Below, piece by piece: positions 50,201 through 61,300 of a DNA stretch of 64,000 nt (positions are counted from its first letter, which is position 1; each line of letters begins with the position of its first letter). The stretch lies in contig NC_135220.1 of assembly GCF_052324685.1 (NCBI RefSeq), forward strand, positions 4,075,216 to 4,139,215, in the 5' to 3' direction. This DNA is from Brachyhypopomus gauderio (Eukaryota; Chordata; Actinopteri; Gymnotiformes; Hypopomidae). A program made the translations under genes and the position numbers. The notes below the pieces were generated by a model. It was not told the origin of the DNA. It did no database searches and saw only the letters and a list, made by a program, of their open reading frames with translations.

Positions 50201-51568
50201 ACAAATGGGGACATCTCCTGGACATCGTTCCTTCCCCCATGAGAGACACTAAAATCACAGCTACATATCTTACAGAATGAGTAGCTATGCCCCTTCATGC
50301 TCCTCTTTAGGAAAGTAAATTCCCTGTCCCATTCGTCAAGGTACTCACACGTACGCTTAGCTTTTTAGGCAGGACTGCCTTCTCTCGTTAAATCCATCTC
50401 TGATTTGTTGTTCCAGGTTTGCTCCCACTGTCGACACTAAACCCGCGAGTTTTAATTTTATTTTTTTTTAAGCATTCATGTGTCGCTCCAAAGAGAATTT
50501 ATGTCACTAGCCTCGCGAGAACTGCCACCTGCAGTAGTCTGGGTGGCAGTTCTCGCGAGGCTAGTGACAGAATTCTGTTTGGAGCGGCACATGAATGCTT
50601 TAAAAAAATAAAAATTGAAAACTGAAAATACGGGACAAATACGGGAAAATAAAAATACGGGACGACGCCGGGACAGAGCGGTAAAATACGGGACTGTCCC
50701 GGCCAAAACGGGACACTTGACAGCAGAGGGCTGGTGGCATGTTCCATGTTCCAGACAGACAGCAGGCCCAGCAGAACATGGTTCCCTGAGAGCGGCAGAA
50801 TTTATTCTTACAATCCCTTGTTTAGCATTTATATATTTAATCCTGACATTTAATGACAACTACATCATCTGACTGTGATTGTGCTGACAATGTTTCACAT
50901 GACCGACCTGCCCTTACTGTATAAAAGGGTTGGAGGTTTGAACAATAAACTAGAGTGATTTGGTAAAGTAACCATCTTGTGTGTGTGTGCTGCTTTTGCT
51001 AACTATCACTCTCCGAGCTCGTATCTTTTCTTACAGAGAGACCCCGCTTGTTGTGACGGAGAATTTCCACGACAATTTTGGCGACCACGAATTTCAGTTA
51101 CTTTGTACAAGAACATCTTCCAATTGCTAAATGTAAAGATCACTTACAACTGTTAGTCATCAGAAAGGGTTTATGGCTGATCGTGTTTTTTGGTATGTAC
51201 ATTTGCACCAATAAACACAACAGTGTCCCATAGTCGGTCATTCCAACAGCAGGTGTTCTTTTGAACCCGTGTTTAAACCATGGTTGGATTCGTTTTGGCC
51301 TTCATTACTCTTGCTCATTTGAGCTGCAGTATCGGTGCTACACAGACACAACAAATTCCCCTTTTTGGATTTTCCTTTTACGAGTGTTAGCTCAGCCCTA
51401 ACCCAAGTGCAAAGCACTATCCTCTCTGGATATGTGTGGTGACGGTGGTCCTGACCTGATCACCCGGGTGATGTAGTTCCTGTAACGGAGCCGATCAGCC
51501 TGGATGTTCGGGTTCGACAGCGCCCTCTTTAGGTCCTTCACGGTCTCCTCAGAACCGAAGTACGGCAT
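44225..51568 (-). CDS. ap4b1: AP-4 complex subunit beta-1, complete
   Basis: Large beta adaptin of the AP-4 coat, which sorts cargo such as ATG9A at the trans-Golgi network. Coding exons: 51568-51456, 49093-48869, 48607-48477, 47549-47402, 47094-46598, 46484-46401, 46181-46078, 45733-45526, 45087-44767, 44652-44225; every junction is in phase and the sum is 753 codons (752 aa; mammalian about 739). Exon 1 gives [20 protein letters not shown]. The HEAT-type adaptin trunk occupies about 1-530 ([99 protein letters not shown]). A hinge rich in Pro/Ser/Glu follows, then the beta-appendage C-terminal domain ([16 protein letters not shown]...[20 protein letters not shown]). Exon 3 ends inside a 39-bp tandem repeat. 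Intron 1 carries several transposons. Confidence 0.97.
48253..48515. repeat. 39-bp minisatellite overlapping the end of AP4B1 exon 3
   Basis: About seven units of (plus strand) GACCTATCTCTGTGCTAGAA-CGGAGACAGTGAAATGCCA. The right-most unit is AP4B1 coding sequence: on the minus strand it spells CACAGTCTCCATCCTAACAC|AGAGATAG then the GT donor at 48476-48475. Landmark GACCTATCTCTG recurs at 48254, 48293, 48332, 48371 and 48474, with mutated copies near 48412 and 48436. Confidence 0.92.
49991..50721. mobile_element. CGGGAC-rich DNA transposon remnant in AP4B1 intron 1
   Basis: Outer ends GTCAAG (49991) and CTTGAC (50721) enclose repeated ATACGGGAC motifs (AATACGGGACATTTCCCGTA at the left; AAATACGGGACTGTCCCGGC and ACGGGACACTTGAC at the right). 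No transposase remains. It is interrupted by a foldback insertion at 50470-50600. Confidence 0.55.
50470..50600. repeat. Foldback element, ~60-bp arms, 12-nt loop
   Basis: 50470-50529 and 50542-50600 are near-perfect inverted copies (AAGCATTCATGTGTCGCTCC versus GGAGCGGCACATGAATGCTT at the outer ends; CTCGCGAGAACTGCCACC versus GGTGGCAGTTCTCGCGAG next to the loop). The transcript of AP4B1 intron 1 would form a long hairpin here. Confidence 0.9.
50880..51095 (+). mobile_element. LTR 3' part with TATA box, poly(A) signal and primer-binding-like site
   Basis: TATAAAAG (50920-50927), then AATAAA (50944-50949), about 110 nt of downstream sequence, and ACAATTTTGGCGACCACGAA (51072-51091), in which TGGCGACC... 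looks like a tRNA-complementary primer-binding site just after an LTR. The order fits the U3 end, R and U5 of an LTR element, in antisense to AP4B1. No gag, pol or env was seen; the 5' border is undefined. Confidence 0.5.
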
Positions 51569-52076
51569 TGTAGTCCACCTCGGACCTGCCAGCAGACATG
51601 TAGTTCAACATCAGCAAATGAAAGATACAGCAACGTACAATACAATTGTTAAAAAGTCAAGTAAAAAAACTGACAACAACTATAACAACTATAACTCTCC
51701 AAAATCCTTATCTTTTTAACAAGTCCCCCCAAGTATGCATTTGTAAAACGCATTTTTTTACCAAGAGTTTTAATAAAGTGTCATCAGACTGGTCTAAACT
51801 GTTCTAACTCTTCAAAACCAGGCGGAGAATTACATACCAGAAGAAAACAACCTTATGAACTTCATGAATTCACAGTTGATTAATAGTTTTAAATCTCGTT
51901 TAACCAACACAACTTAAATACGACATAAATATTACTACTGTATGAAAAAATAAACATTAAAAACAAACATTACAATAAACAATTATTATTTATTATTCAT
52001 GCATTATGCTCTGAACTCCCAAAACGTCGCTAAAATAGACAAGAATAAGTTATTAAGGTTTTTTAACATAACGTAC

Positions 52077-52150
52077 CCTTGTGTTTACAGTCGGACACTG
52101 AATCAGACTGTGCACATTGGACACAGATCTACACCAAGTCGCTGATGTTC
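52077..52150 (-). other. ap4b1: Probable AP4B1 5'UTR exon
   Basis: On the minus strand a GTACGT donor (52076-52071) and, 20 bases upstream of the AP4B1 ATG, an acceptor CTGGCAG would remove 51587ish-52076 and place a noncoding first exon here. The upper limit is a guess. No TATA box was evident. Confidence 0.35.
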
Positions 52151-53435
52151 AGATGCCTTCTTGTAAGTTATGAACGCCACATGTTAAACACACTTCTGGT
52201 TAATTCGGGATTTATTTATCTGCATTCCAACACTATTCGCTTGGTTAGCTTACCTAGTTAGCTAGATTAAAAGCAAAACTCTGGACTTTAAAGTAACTGT
52301 CACAATTTGACCTATATTCACAAGATTGAAATATTTTAGCTACCTGTTAACCACGCAAACCTAAAATATATATTTTTCTTCTTCAAGAATAAACCGGTTA
52401 AAATTAGTAATACAATCTCTGAAAACGTTTGTTTATGCGGGTAACAGTGGAGGACTGTGAAGTAAGAATCAAAATCTATACTTCCGTTGCAGTGTAATTC
52501 AACATAAAGGTCGTGACTTTTTCTTCCACTGTTCACAATTATGTTTGAATATGACGCATATTGTGTGTCGGATGTCATCTGTATAAATAGATGAAAGGAC
52601 TCTCAAATGACTCGCGTTGTTTACAAAAATAATAACAGAAACAAAACAATAACGTCATGTGCATGACCCAAATGCTTAAATGAATAGCGATTGAATAAAC
52701 AAATAGATAAACACATAAATTAATACATAGAACCTCACAATTACAACACGGCCCATTAATCAAATATTGAAATGAATGAGGGAAAAGGTGGAAAAGGACA
52801 TTATGTCTGTACCTGCAGGCTCCTGTGCAGAGAGAGGTCATAGTTTTGTGTTCACACTGCTTACTAAAAACACCTGTACAGGTAGAGATCTAGTCCGTCA
52901 TCAGTGGTCATCTTCTCTCTACATAATACAGGGGATAATGCCGAGTACCACACCACTTTCAACACCCACAAGCATACCCCCATATCAGGCAGACGCTATC
53001 ACCACAGCCTGTCATTATACACTTGCAAAATACACCTGAAGTAAAATACACCTTAAGTAAAATACACCTGAAGTAAAATACACCTGAAGCTAGTGACTGT
53101 AGGTATTAAGGATTCTAATTAAACACCTTCTAATTCTAATTAAACGACTTCTTTGAAAAATTCAGAGCACGTCCACCTTTATTTATTCTGCGAATATTAA
53201 GGTTGGGAGTCGTTCAGTAAGCTTACGTGGTTCTTACCGCAACAACATTCTCACGTCTAGCCAGGATCTCTCGTACTGTCCACAAACGTACCACCCTGTG
53301 GGTCGCCAGCTGTTAATTACTTCATATTTACAATATTTAGATTACACGCCATGGAGAGTTTAGGAGGCGGACGGGTGTCCGATAGAGGTGCTGTTTTTAT
53401 TTCACTGGGTGGCGCTTGAGACCAACAGTAGCACG
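52151..53435. other. Intergenic space between AP4B1 and BLTP3A
   Basis: Head-to-head gene arrangement. AT-rich apart from a 15-bp repeat of about four copies (53033-53090, unit AAAATACACCTGAAGT). No further gene recognised. Confidence 0.45.
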
Positions 53436-53733
53436 CAGAGTTGCCAGGTTCGTGGTTTTCACGCCAAATTGGGCTTGAAAATCCAGCCGCGAGTAAAAAT
53501 TCTGGGGTCGCAGGGTGGGGTTTTTTGGGCTACTTTGGAGTTGGGATACCGCGGGAGTTACAAGTCAACACTAAGAATATAATCGCGATATAATACTTAA
53601 TTTGTCTCCATTTGACACACTGCACCCCCCAGCCCCCGTCAACAACTTTGGCCTTTAGGCTAGTTTAGGCTTCTGAAGGGCGGGTTTTACACTGACCTTG
53701 TGCGGGATATTTTTGTACGACCTGGCAACCCTG
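53436..53733. mobile_element. hAT-type MITE with 8-bp target duplication
   Basis: Starts CAGAGTTGCCAGGT and ends ACCTGGCAACCCTG (12 of 14 complementary). It is bracketed by the identical 8-mer GTAGCACG at 53428-53435 and 53734-53741. Non-coding, 298 bp. Confidence 0.85.
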
Positions 53734-53778
53734 GTAGCACGTAGCGCTCTCCTCCACCCTCTTACCCCGCGGTGCCCT

Positions 53779-53866
53779 CAGAGTTGCCAGGTTGGCGGTT
53801 TTCACGCCAAGGGCGGGTTTTACACTGACTTTGTGCGGGATGTTTTTGTAGGACCTGGCAACCCTG
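53779..53866. mobile_element. 88-bp deleted relative of the neighbouring MITE
   Basis: Same termini as 53436-53733 with most of the interior missing. The host sequence CTCTCCTCCACCCTCTTAC on its left (about 53749-53767) is repeated on its right (about 53869-53886), so this copy came from local duplication that included the MITE end, not from simple insertion. Confidence 0.75.
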
Positions 53867-54052
53867 CCTCTCCTCCACCCTCTTACGCCGCGGTGACGGG
53901 ACTCTCCGCCTCAGCGGACCCGTGTTGTGGTCGTGTGAAGGTCTGGAGATGCTGGACGCTAGTCTGGGCTTCGTGGACGTGCAGGTGGATAAGAGAGCCC
54001 GGTAAACCCTCACATTTGGACCGCACGGATCCGCAGCTGCGCGGTCGCCGGA

Positions 54053-57000
54053 ATGGCGGGGATCATTAAAAAGCAAATACTGAAGCATTTGTCCAGGTAA
54101 CGTTGACGAGACACCCGGTGTTGTGTTGTTTAAGGTTCGTGGTTCCGACGGTCCCGTAAATAACAGCTCACTTTGGGGTCTTTGGGGCGTCGTTAAATGT
54201 GATGACAGGGCTGACAACCGGACTCTTTCACCCCAGAACCGGGCTAGCTAGCTAACCGAACCGTCGTGTGTGTAGCCTGTGTAGCTCGCTATGTGGGCGC
54301 CTTACCGGTAATGAGAGGTCAACTTCAGGTCATACAGATCTCATAGTGACCGTACAGACCTCATAGTGACCATACAGATCTCATTCAGATCTCATAGTGA
54401 CCATTCAGATCTCATAGTGACCGTTCAGATCTCATAGTGACCATTCAGATCTCATAGTGACCATTCAGATCTCATAGTGACCGTACAGATCTCATAGTGA
54501 CCGTACAGATCTCATAGTGACCATTCAGATCTCATAGTGACAATACAGATCTCATAGTGACCGTACAGATCTCATTCAGATCTCATAGTGACCATTCAGA
54601 TCTCATAGTGACCGTTCAGATCTCATAGTGACCGTTCAGATCTCATAGTGACCGTACAGATCTCATAGTGACCGTACAGATCTCATAGTGACCATTCAGA
54701 TCTCATAGTGACCGTTCAGATCTCATAGTGACCATTCAGATCTCATAGTGACCGTACAGATCTCATAGTGACCGTACAGATCTCATAGTGACCGTACAGA
54801 TCTCATAGTGACCATTCAGATCTCATAGTGACAATACAGATCTCATAGTGACCGTACAGATCTCATTCAGATCTCATAGTGACCATTCAGATCTCATAGT
54901 GACCGTTCAGATCTCATAGTGACCGTTCAGATCTCATAGTGACCGTACAGATCTCATAGTGACCGTTCAGATCTCATAGTGACCGTACAGATCTCATAGT
55001 GACCGTACAGATCTCATAGTGACAATACAGACCTCATAGTGACCGAACAGACCTCATAGTGACCGTACAGATCTCATAGTGACCATTCAGATCTCATAGT
55101 GACCGTTCAGATCTCATAGTGACCGTACAGATCTCATAGTGACCGTTCAGATCTCATAGTGACCGTTCAGATCTCATAGTGACCGTTCAGATCTCATAGT
55201 GACCATTCAGATCTCATAGTGACAATACAGATCTCATAGTGACCGTACAGATCTCATTCAGATCTCATAGTGACCATTCAGATCTCATAGTGACCGTTCA
55301 GATCTCATAGTGACCGTTCAGATCTCATAGTGACCGTACAGATCTCATAGTGACCGTACAGATCTCATAGTGACCGTTCAGATCTCATAGTGACCGTTCA
55401 GATCTCATAGTGACCATTCAGATCTCATAGTGACCGTACAGATCTCATAGTGACCATTCAGATCTCATAGTGACAATACAGATCTCATAGTGACCGTACA
55501 GATCTCATTCAGATCTCATAGTGACCATTCAGATCTCATAGTGACCGTTCAGATCTCATAGTGACCGTTCAGATCTCATAGTGACCGTACAGATCTCATA
55601 GTGACCGTTCAGATCTCATAGTGACCGTACAGATCTCATAGTGACCGTACAGATCTCATAGTGACAATACAGACCTCATAGTGACCGTACAGACCTCATA
55701 GTGACCGAACAGACCTCATAGTGACCGAACAGACCTCATAGTGACCGTACAGACCTCATAGTGACAATACAGACCTCATAGTGACAATACAGATCTCATA
55801 GTGACAGTACAGATCTCATAGTGACAGTACAGATCTCATAGTGACAATACAGATCTCATAGTGACAATACAGATCTCATAGTGACAGTACAGATCTCATA
55901 GTGACAGTACAGATCTCATAGTGACAGTACAGATCTCATAGTGACCGTACAGATCTCCTAGGACCAGTTGAGCAGTTCTGTGTGCCTGTGAGTAACTGTC
56001 CTAACTGGACCCATCTGTTGGGGAATCCTGTAGGATTTCACTGATCTGTTTTAAAGGAAAATATTAAAGGTCAGGCTACCAATCCTTACTTCCTCAGCTG
56101 AAGGGGACAGAGAAAACATTACTTAAGCAAATCAACCAGTCCTGTTGCAGGCCTAATTTAGTTCAGGCTTATCCCAAGTTTAGCATGGGTCTAGTCCAGA
56201 GGTTCGTAGTCCTTTCTGTGCTGTAATCAGGTGTGTCGGAGCCGTGTGTGGTGTCCCATGTCTTGGCACTGAGAGCTTTGGCCTGTGTAACGTGTTAATA
56301 TTACTTCTCCTCACACGTCAGCGTGCTGCCTCACACAGAGCAAGCAGCCAGTGGGTGTGAAACACATGCTTCCTCCTGCTGGCTCGCCTACTCTTCACAT
56401 GATTGGCTGCCAAGTTGCCACTCAGCAAAGAACCAGCCATGCACCCAGTACAGACTCTCCACACGCATCCACTAAACATGCCCTCTCTCCACACGCAACC
56501 GCTAAACACACTCTCTGTCCGCACGCAACCACTCAACACATCCCCTCCCCACACACAACCTCTCAACACACCGTCTCTCCAGACACAACCACTCCACACA
56601 CCCTCTTTCCACACATAATCACTAAACACACCCTCTTTCCACACGCTGGCATAGAACCACCCAACACAAATCATCTACACGCTGCTTTGGAAGCTGGCTG
56701 TCTCACCTCGCAGCCGAGTCTCACCACCTGGTGTGCGACAGTGTCGGGCGTGCAGACTCGGTCTTTGGGGTGTGTCACTGCCTCGTTGTGAGCCTGACAG
56801 ACTCTGTGGCAGCTGTGGCCGCCGTCAGATGTGTGGGGCAGGAGGCAGTGAAGGTCTGTAATGAGACATGAGACAGTAATGAGACATGAGATGAGAGCAC
56901 AAGCCAAGGAGATGTTCCAGTATTCCAGGGTTACTCGTAGTAAGCTTTATTACTCGCCTGTAATGGGCTGTAGCATTATTAGAGAGGGTACAACCCACTG

Positions 57001-57690
57001 TATGCTCTCCAGTATCAGTGCTGGTTCGGTGTGGGAGCAGCGGTCCGCCGTCCTTTGACCCTGGACTTGGCCTGCTGGGGTTTGGTCACGTGGGTTCAGT
57101 CACATGACTTCAGAAACAGTGGACTGAACGAGAGACAGAACCGGAACACCATACTCTGAGGGGATGGAGGAGTTGAGAGGGAAGCCTCTACGAAGAGAAG
57201 AGAAAGAGAGAGAGAAGGAAAGAGAGAGAAAGAGGGACATTGCTCGAGACTGGAGGACGGGAGGGAACATCTTTTCTGCTTTTGTGGAGTGACGGATCCT
57301 TGGCCCTGGTCCATTCTTGTCCCTTAATGCCGTGTAGGGGGAATGAATCCTGACATAGTGATCATGATCAATTAGGCGCTGTCCTGAACACGGACTTGCT
57401 CAACTGGTACAAGTGGTAGTTGGTGTCTGTTAAGCCCCTCCCACATCCCACAGGTTGGTTCTTACGCAGTTTGGATGCATTTTGGTTAGAGTATGCGAGT
57501 GTGTGAGTATGCGAGTACGTGATTATGCGAGTATGTGAGTGTGAGAGCGTGCAAACGTGTGTGTGTGTGTGTGTGTGAGTGAGAGAGTGCACGTGTTTGA
57601 GCGTGTATGGTTTCTTGTTTCTGATTTCCATCTCATATTTCTGTTTTTGCTGTTCTCATATTATCTTAATTTTTATTATACTACACTTCA

Positions 57691-57723
<33 letters not shown>

Positions 57724-58283
57724 TCCCTTTCTCTCTGTTTTGTGGCTGTTCTGTAACATTCACTTAAGTTAGACATATGATACACCTGGGCTGGAGGGAT
57801 GTTAAACCCTACATGGTTCTAGTTCTCCTGGATCAGGACTGCTGTTAAACCCTACAGAGGTCGAGATCTCCTGGATCAGGACTGATATTACCTTGCACTT
57901 TCAGTTACACCCAGCAAGGCACTCTGTCAAACATGTCTCTCAAACATGCGAGCTGTGATGTATGAGCTTTATGTGTGTATAAGTGTGTGTTTGTGTGTGT
58001 TTAATCAATCCAGTTCCAGCTCATGTTTAGCCTTGCTTAGCCCCTTTGGTAAACCTGTTGTGCTGGCAGACCCATGGTTCTGACACAGCCTCACTGTTCT
58101 CAGAGAAGCGGGAGTGTTGAGTGTCTGTCCCTGACGTAGATCAACGTCCCCACTGCACAGGCGATGTGTACCGAAAGTGTCTCTGAGAGAGAGTGTGTCC
58201 AGAGGCGTTGGGGAGAACGGGCTCTAATGCAGCACAGTGCTCTGGTCTTATCTCATGTTAAAGGAAGCATCCCTTGGCTATTC

Positions 58284-58325
<42 letters not shown>

Positions 58326-61300
58326 AGTGTCATGGAACAATTTGTGTTTGTGTGGAGGAGCTGGTGTATTTCTCTGACCTCCATCTCAATGGTGTGTGTC
58401 ACTGACTGTGTGTGTCTATAAGGCTTTGAGGAGGGGGTAAGAGATGACCCTACTGCCACCATGTTGGAATATGTCAGATTCAGAACTGAAATGTGTGAAT
58501 GGGTGTTTTGATGGGTGTTTGAGGTGGGTGTTTTGATGGGTGTTTTGATGGGTGTTTGAGGTGGGTGTTTTGATGGGTGTTTTGATGGGTGTTTGAGGTG
58601 GGTGTTTTGATGGGTGTTTGAGGTGGGTGTTTTGATGGGTGTTTTGATGGGTGTTTGAGGTGGGTGTTGTGATGGGTGTTTGAGGTGGGTGTTTGAGGTG
58701 GGTGTTTTGATGGGTGTTTTGATGGGTGTTTGAGGTGGGTGTTTTGATGGATGTTTGAGGTGGGTGTTTTGATGGGTGTTTTGATGGGTGTTTTGATGGT
58801 GTTTGAGGTGGGTGTTTTGATGGGTGTTTTGATGGGTGTTTTGATGGTGTTTGAGGTGGGTGTTTTGATGGGTGTTTGAGGTGGGTGTTTTGATGGGTGT
58901 TTTGATGGTGTTTGAGGTGGGTGTTTTGATGGGTGTTTTGATGGTGTTTGAGGTGTGTGTTTTGATGGGTGTTTGAGGTGGGTGTTTTGATGGGTGTTTG
59001 AGGTGTGTGTTTTGATGGGTGTTTGAGGTGTGTGTTTTGATGGGTGTTTGAGGTGTGTGTTTTGATGGGTGTTTGAGGTGGGTGTTTTGATGGGTGTTTG
59101 AGGTGTGTGTTTTGATGGGTGTTTGAGGTGGGTGTTTTGATGGGTGTTTGAGGTGGGTGTTTTGATGGGTGTTTTGATGGTGTTTGAGGTGTGTGTTTTG
59201 ATGGGTGTTTGAGGTGGGTGTTTTGATGGGTGTTTGAGGTGTGTGTTTTGATGGGTGTTTGAGGTGTGTGTTTTGATGGGTGTTTGAGATGGGTGTTTTG
59301 ATGGGTGTTTGAGGTGTGTGTTTTGATGGGTGTTTGAGGTGGGTGTTTTGATGGTGTTTGAGGTGTGTGTTTTGATGGGTGTTTGAGGTGTGTGTTTTGA
59401 TGGGTGTTTGAGGTGTGTGTTTTGATGGGTGTTTGAGGTGGGTGTTTTGATGGGTGTTTGAGGTGGGTGTTTTGATGGGTGTTTGAGGTGGGTGTTTTGA
59501 TGGGTGTTTGAGGTGGGTGTTTTGATGGGTGTTTTGATGGGTGTTTGAGGTGGGTGTTTTGATGGTGTTTGAGGTGTGTGTTTTGATGGGTGTTTGAGGT
59601 GGGTGTTTTGATGGGTGTTTGAGGTGGGTGTTTTGATGGTGTTTGAGGTGTGTGTTTTGATGGGTGTTTGAGGTGGGTGTTTTGATGGGTGTTTGAGGTG
59701 GGTGTTTTGATGGGTGTTTGAGATGGGTGTTTTGATGATGTTTTGATGGTGGTCCTGGAAGCTGGATTTCCCAATGCATCCCTTTGTCCCTTCATAGTAT
59801 CCTTCTGCTTCAGATGTTCAGCCATGGTCCTCAGCCATGATGATGTTCGTGTGTGTCTCTCTCTGCAGGTTCACGAAGAACCTTTCCCCGGACAAGATCA
59901 ACCTGAGCACACTGAAGGGGGAGGGGCAGCTGTCCAACCTGGAGCTGGATGAGGAGGTTCTGCAGAACATGCTGGACCTGCCCACCTGGCTTGCCGTTGC
60001 CCGCGTCTACTGTAACAAGGCTGCCATACGGGTAGGTGGGGGGACCCTCCGGAGGCACTGCTGTCTGACCCAGCCAATCAGGGGCTCCTGCGGAGGCACT
60101 GCTGTCTGACCCAGCCAGTCAGGGGCTCCACTTCCCACAACATCAGAACGTCAGAGTCATCTGAACTGATGAACAGAGAGAGCGTTCAATGTCCTTACAA
60201 AGTGCTTGGCTGGTTAACTGAATGTGGCCTTCCACTCATAAAGCACACAGAACTGATGCAGTTAAATGCATGTGTGTATAAAGGTGCTGGTGCTGTGATG
60301 TGAATTATCTCATTCTCTCTCCCCGTAGATACAATGGACCAAGCTGAAAACCAGTCCCATTTGCCTGGTAAAAACCGCTTCCTTCGTTGTATTTTTGTGT
60401 GTCAGTGTGTGTCTCTGTTTTCTCTCACTGTAGTGCTTATCACCTTCGTATGACCACAGTGTATCACTTCCCTAAAATGGGGGTTCCACGTTTGTCATTT
60501 TGCTGTGTGTGATGATGCTTGTTGCATTCAGTCACCTGTGGAGGAAATAGGGGAGATGAAACTGAACCCTTGGGCTGACGAGATGCACAGTAACCCAGAG
60601 CATCATGGGACATTAGATGCCAGAAATAAAAGTGCAGAGGATGTGTATGTGTGTGTTGTGTACAGGGTTCCTTTAGGGGCTGTGTTCTGGGTGTGGGTCT
60701 TAAAACACCCCGTGAGGCGTTGTGCAGCTGTGGGAAGAATATTTGACAGTGTTGACATTGACATCATAAGTGTCATACACTTATTAGATAAGTGTAATGC
60801 TATTGATATAGGCATAGTGTTGACGTTGATGCAGATCTCGTAGTGTAACGTTGTAGAGGTTGTAGCATAAGATTGATGTGAGATTAGATTCCTTTTTTGA
60901 TCCTCATGGGGCACATTTGGGTGTTACATTGCAGTCATTGTGTCACATTGATATAGATGTTGTAGTGTAACATTGATTTAGATGTTGTAGTATAACGTTG
61001 ATGCAGATGTTACAGTGTAACTTTGATGTAGACATCATAGTGTAACATTGATGTAGATGTCATAGTGTGACATTGATGTAGACGTCATAGTGTGACATTG
61101 ATGTAGACGTCATAGTGTGACTGATGTAGACGTCATAGTGTGACATTGATGTAGACGTCATAGTGTGACATTGATGTAGACGTCATAGTGGAACGTTGAT
61201 GTAGACGTCATAGTGGAACGTTGATGTAGACGTCATAGTAGAACGTTGATGTAGACGTCATAGTGGAACGTTGATGTAAATGTCATAGTGTAATGTTGAT

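Noticed and set aside
52079-52261. 60-codon plus-strand ORF between AP4B1 and BLTP3A
   Set aside because: Antisense to the probable AP4B1 5'UTR exon, no conserved features, length within chance expectation.
58253-59825. 508- and 469-codon antisense ORFs
   Set aside because: Entirely minisatellite; the unit has no stop in any frame, and the ends run into unrelated intronic sequence and BLTP3A exon 2 flank.
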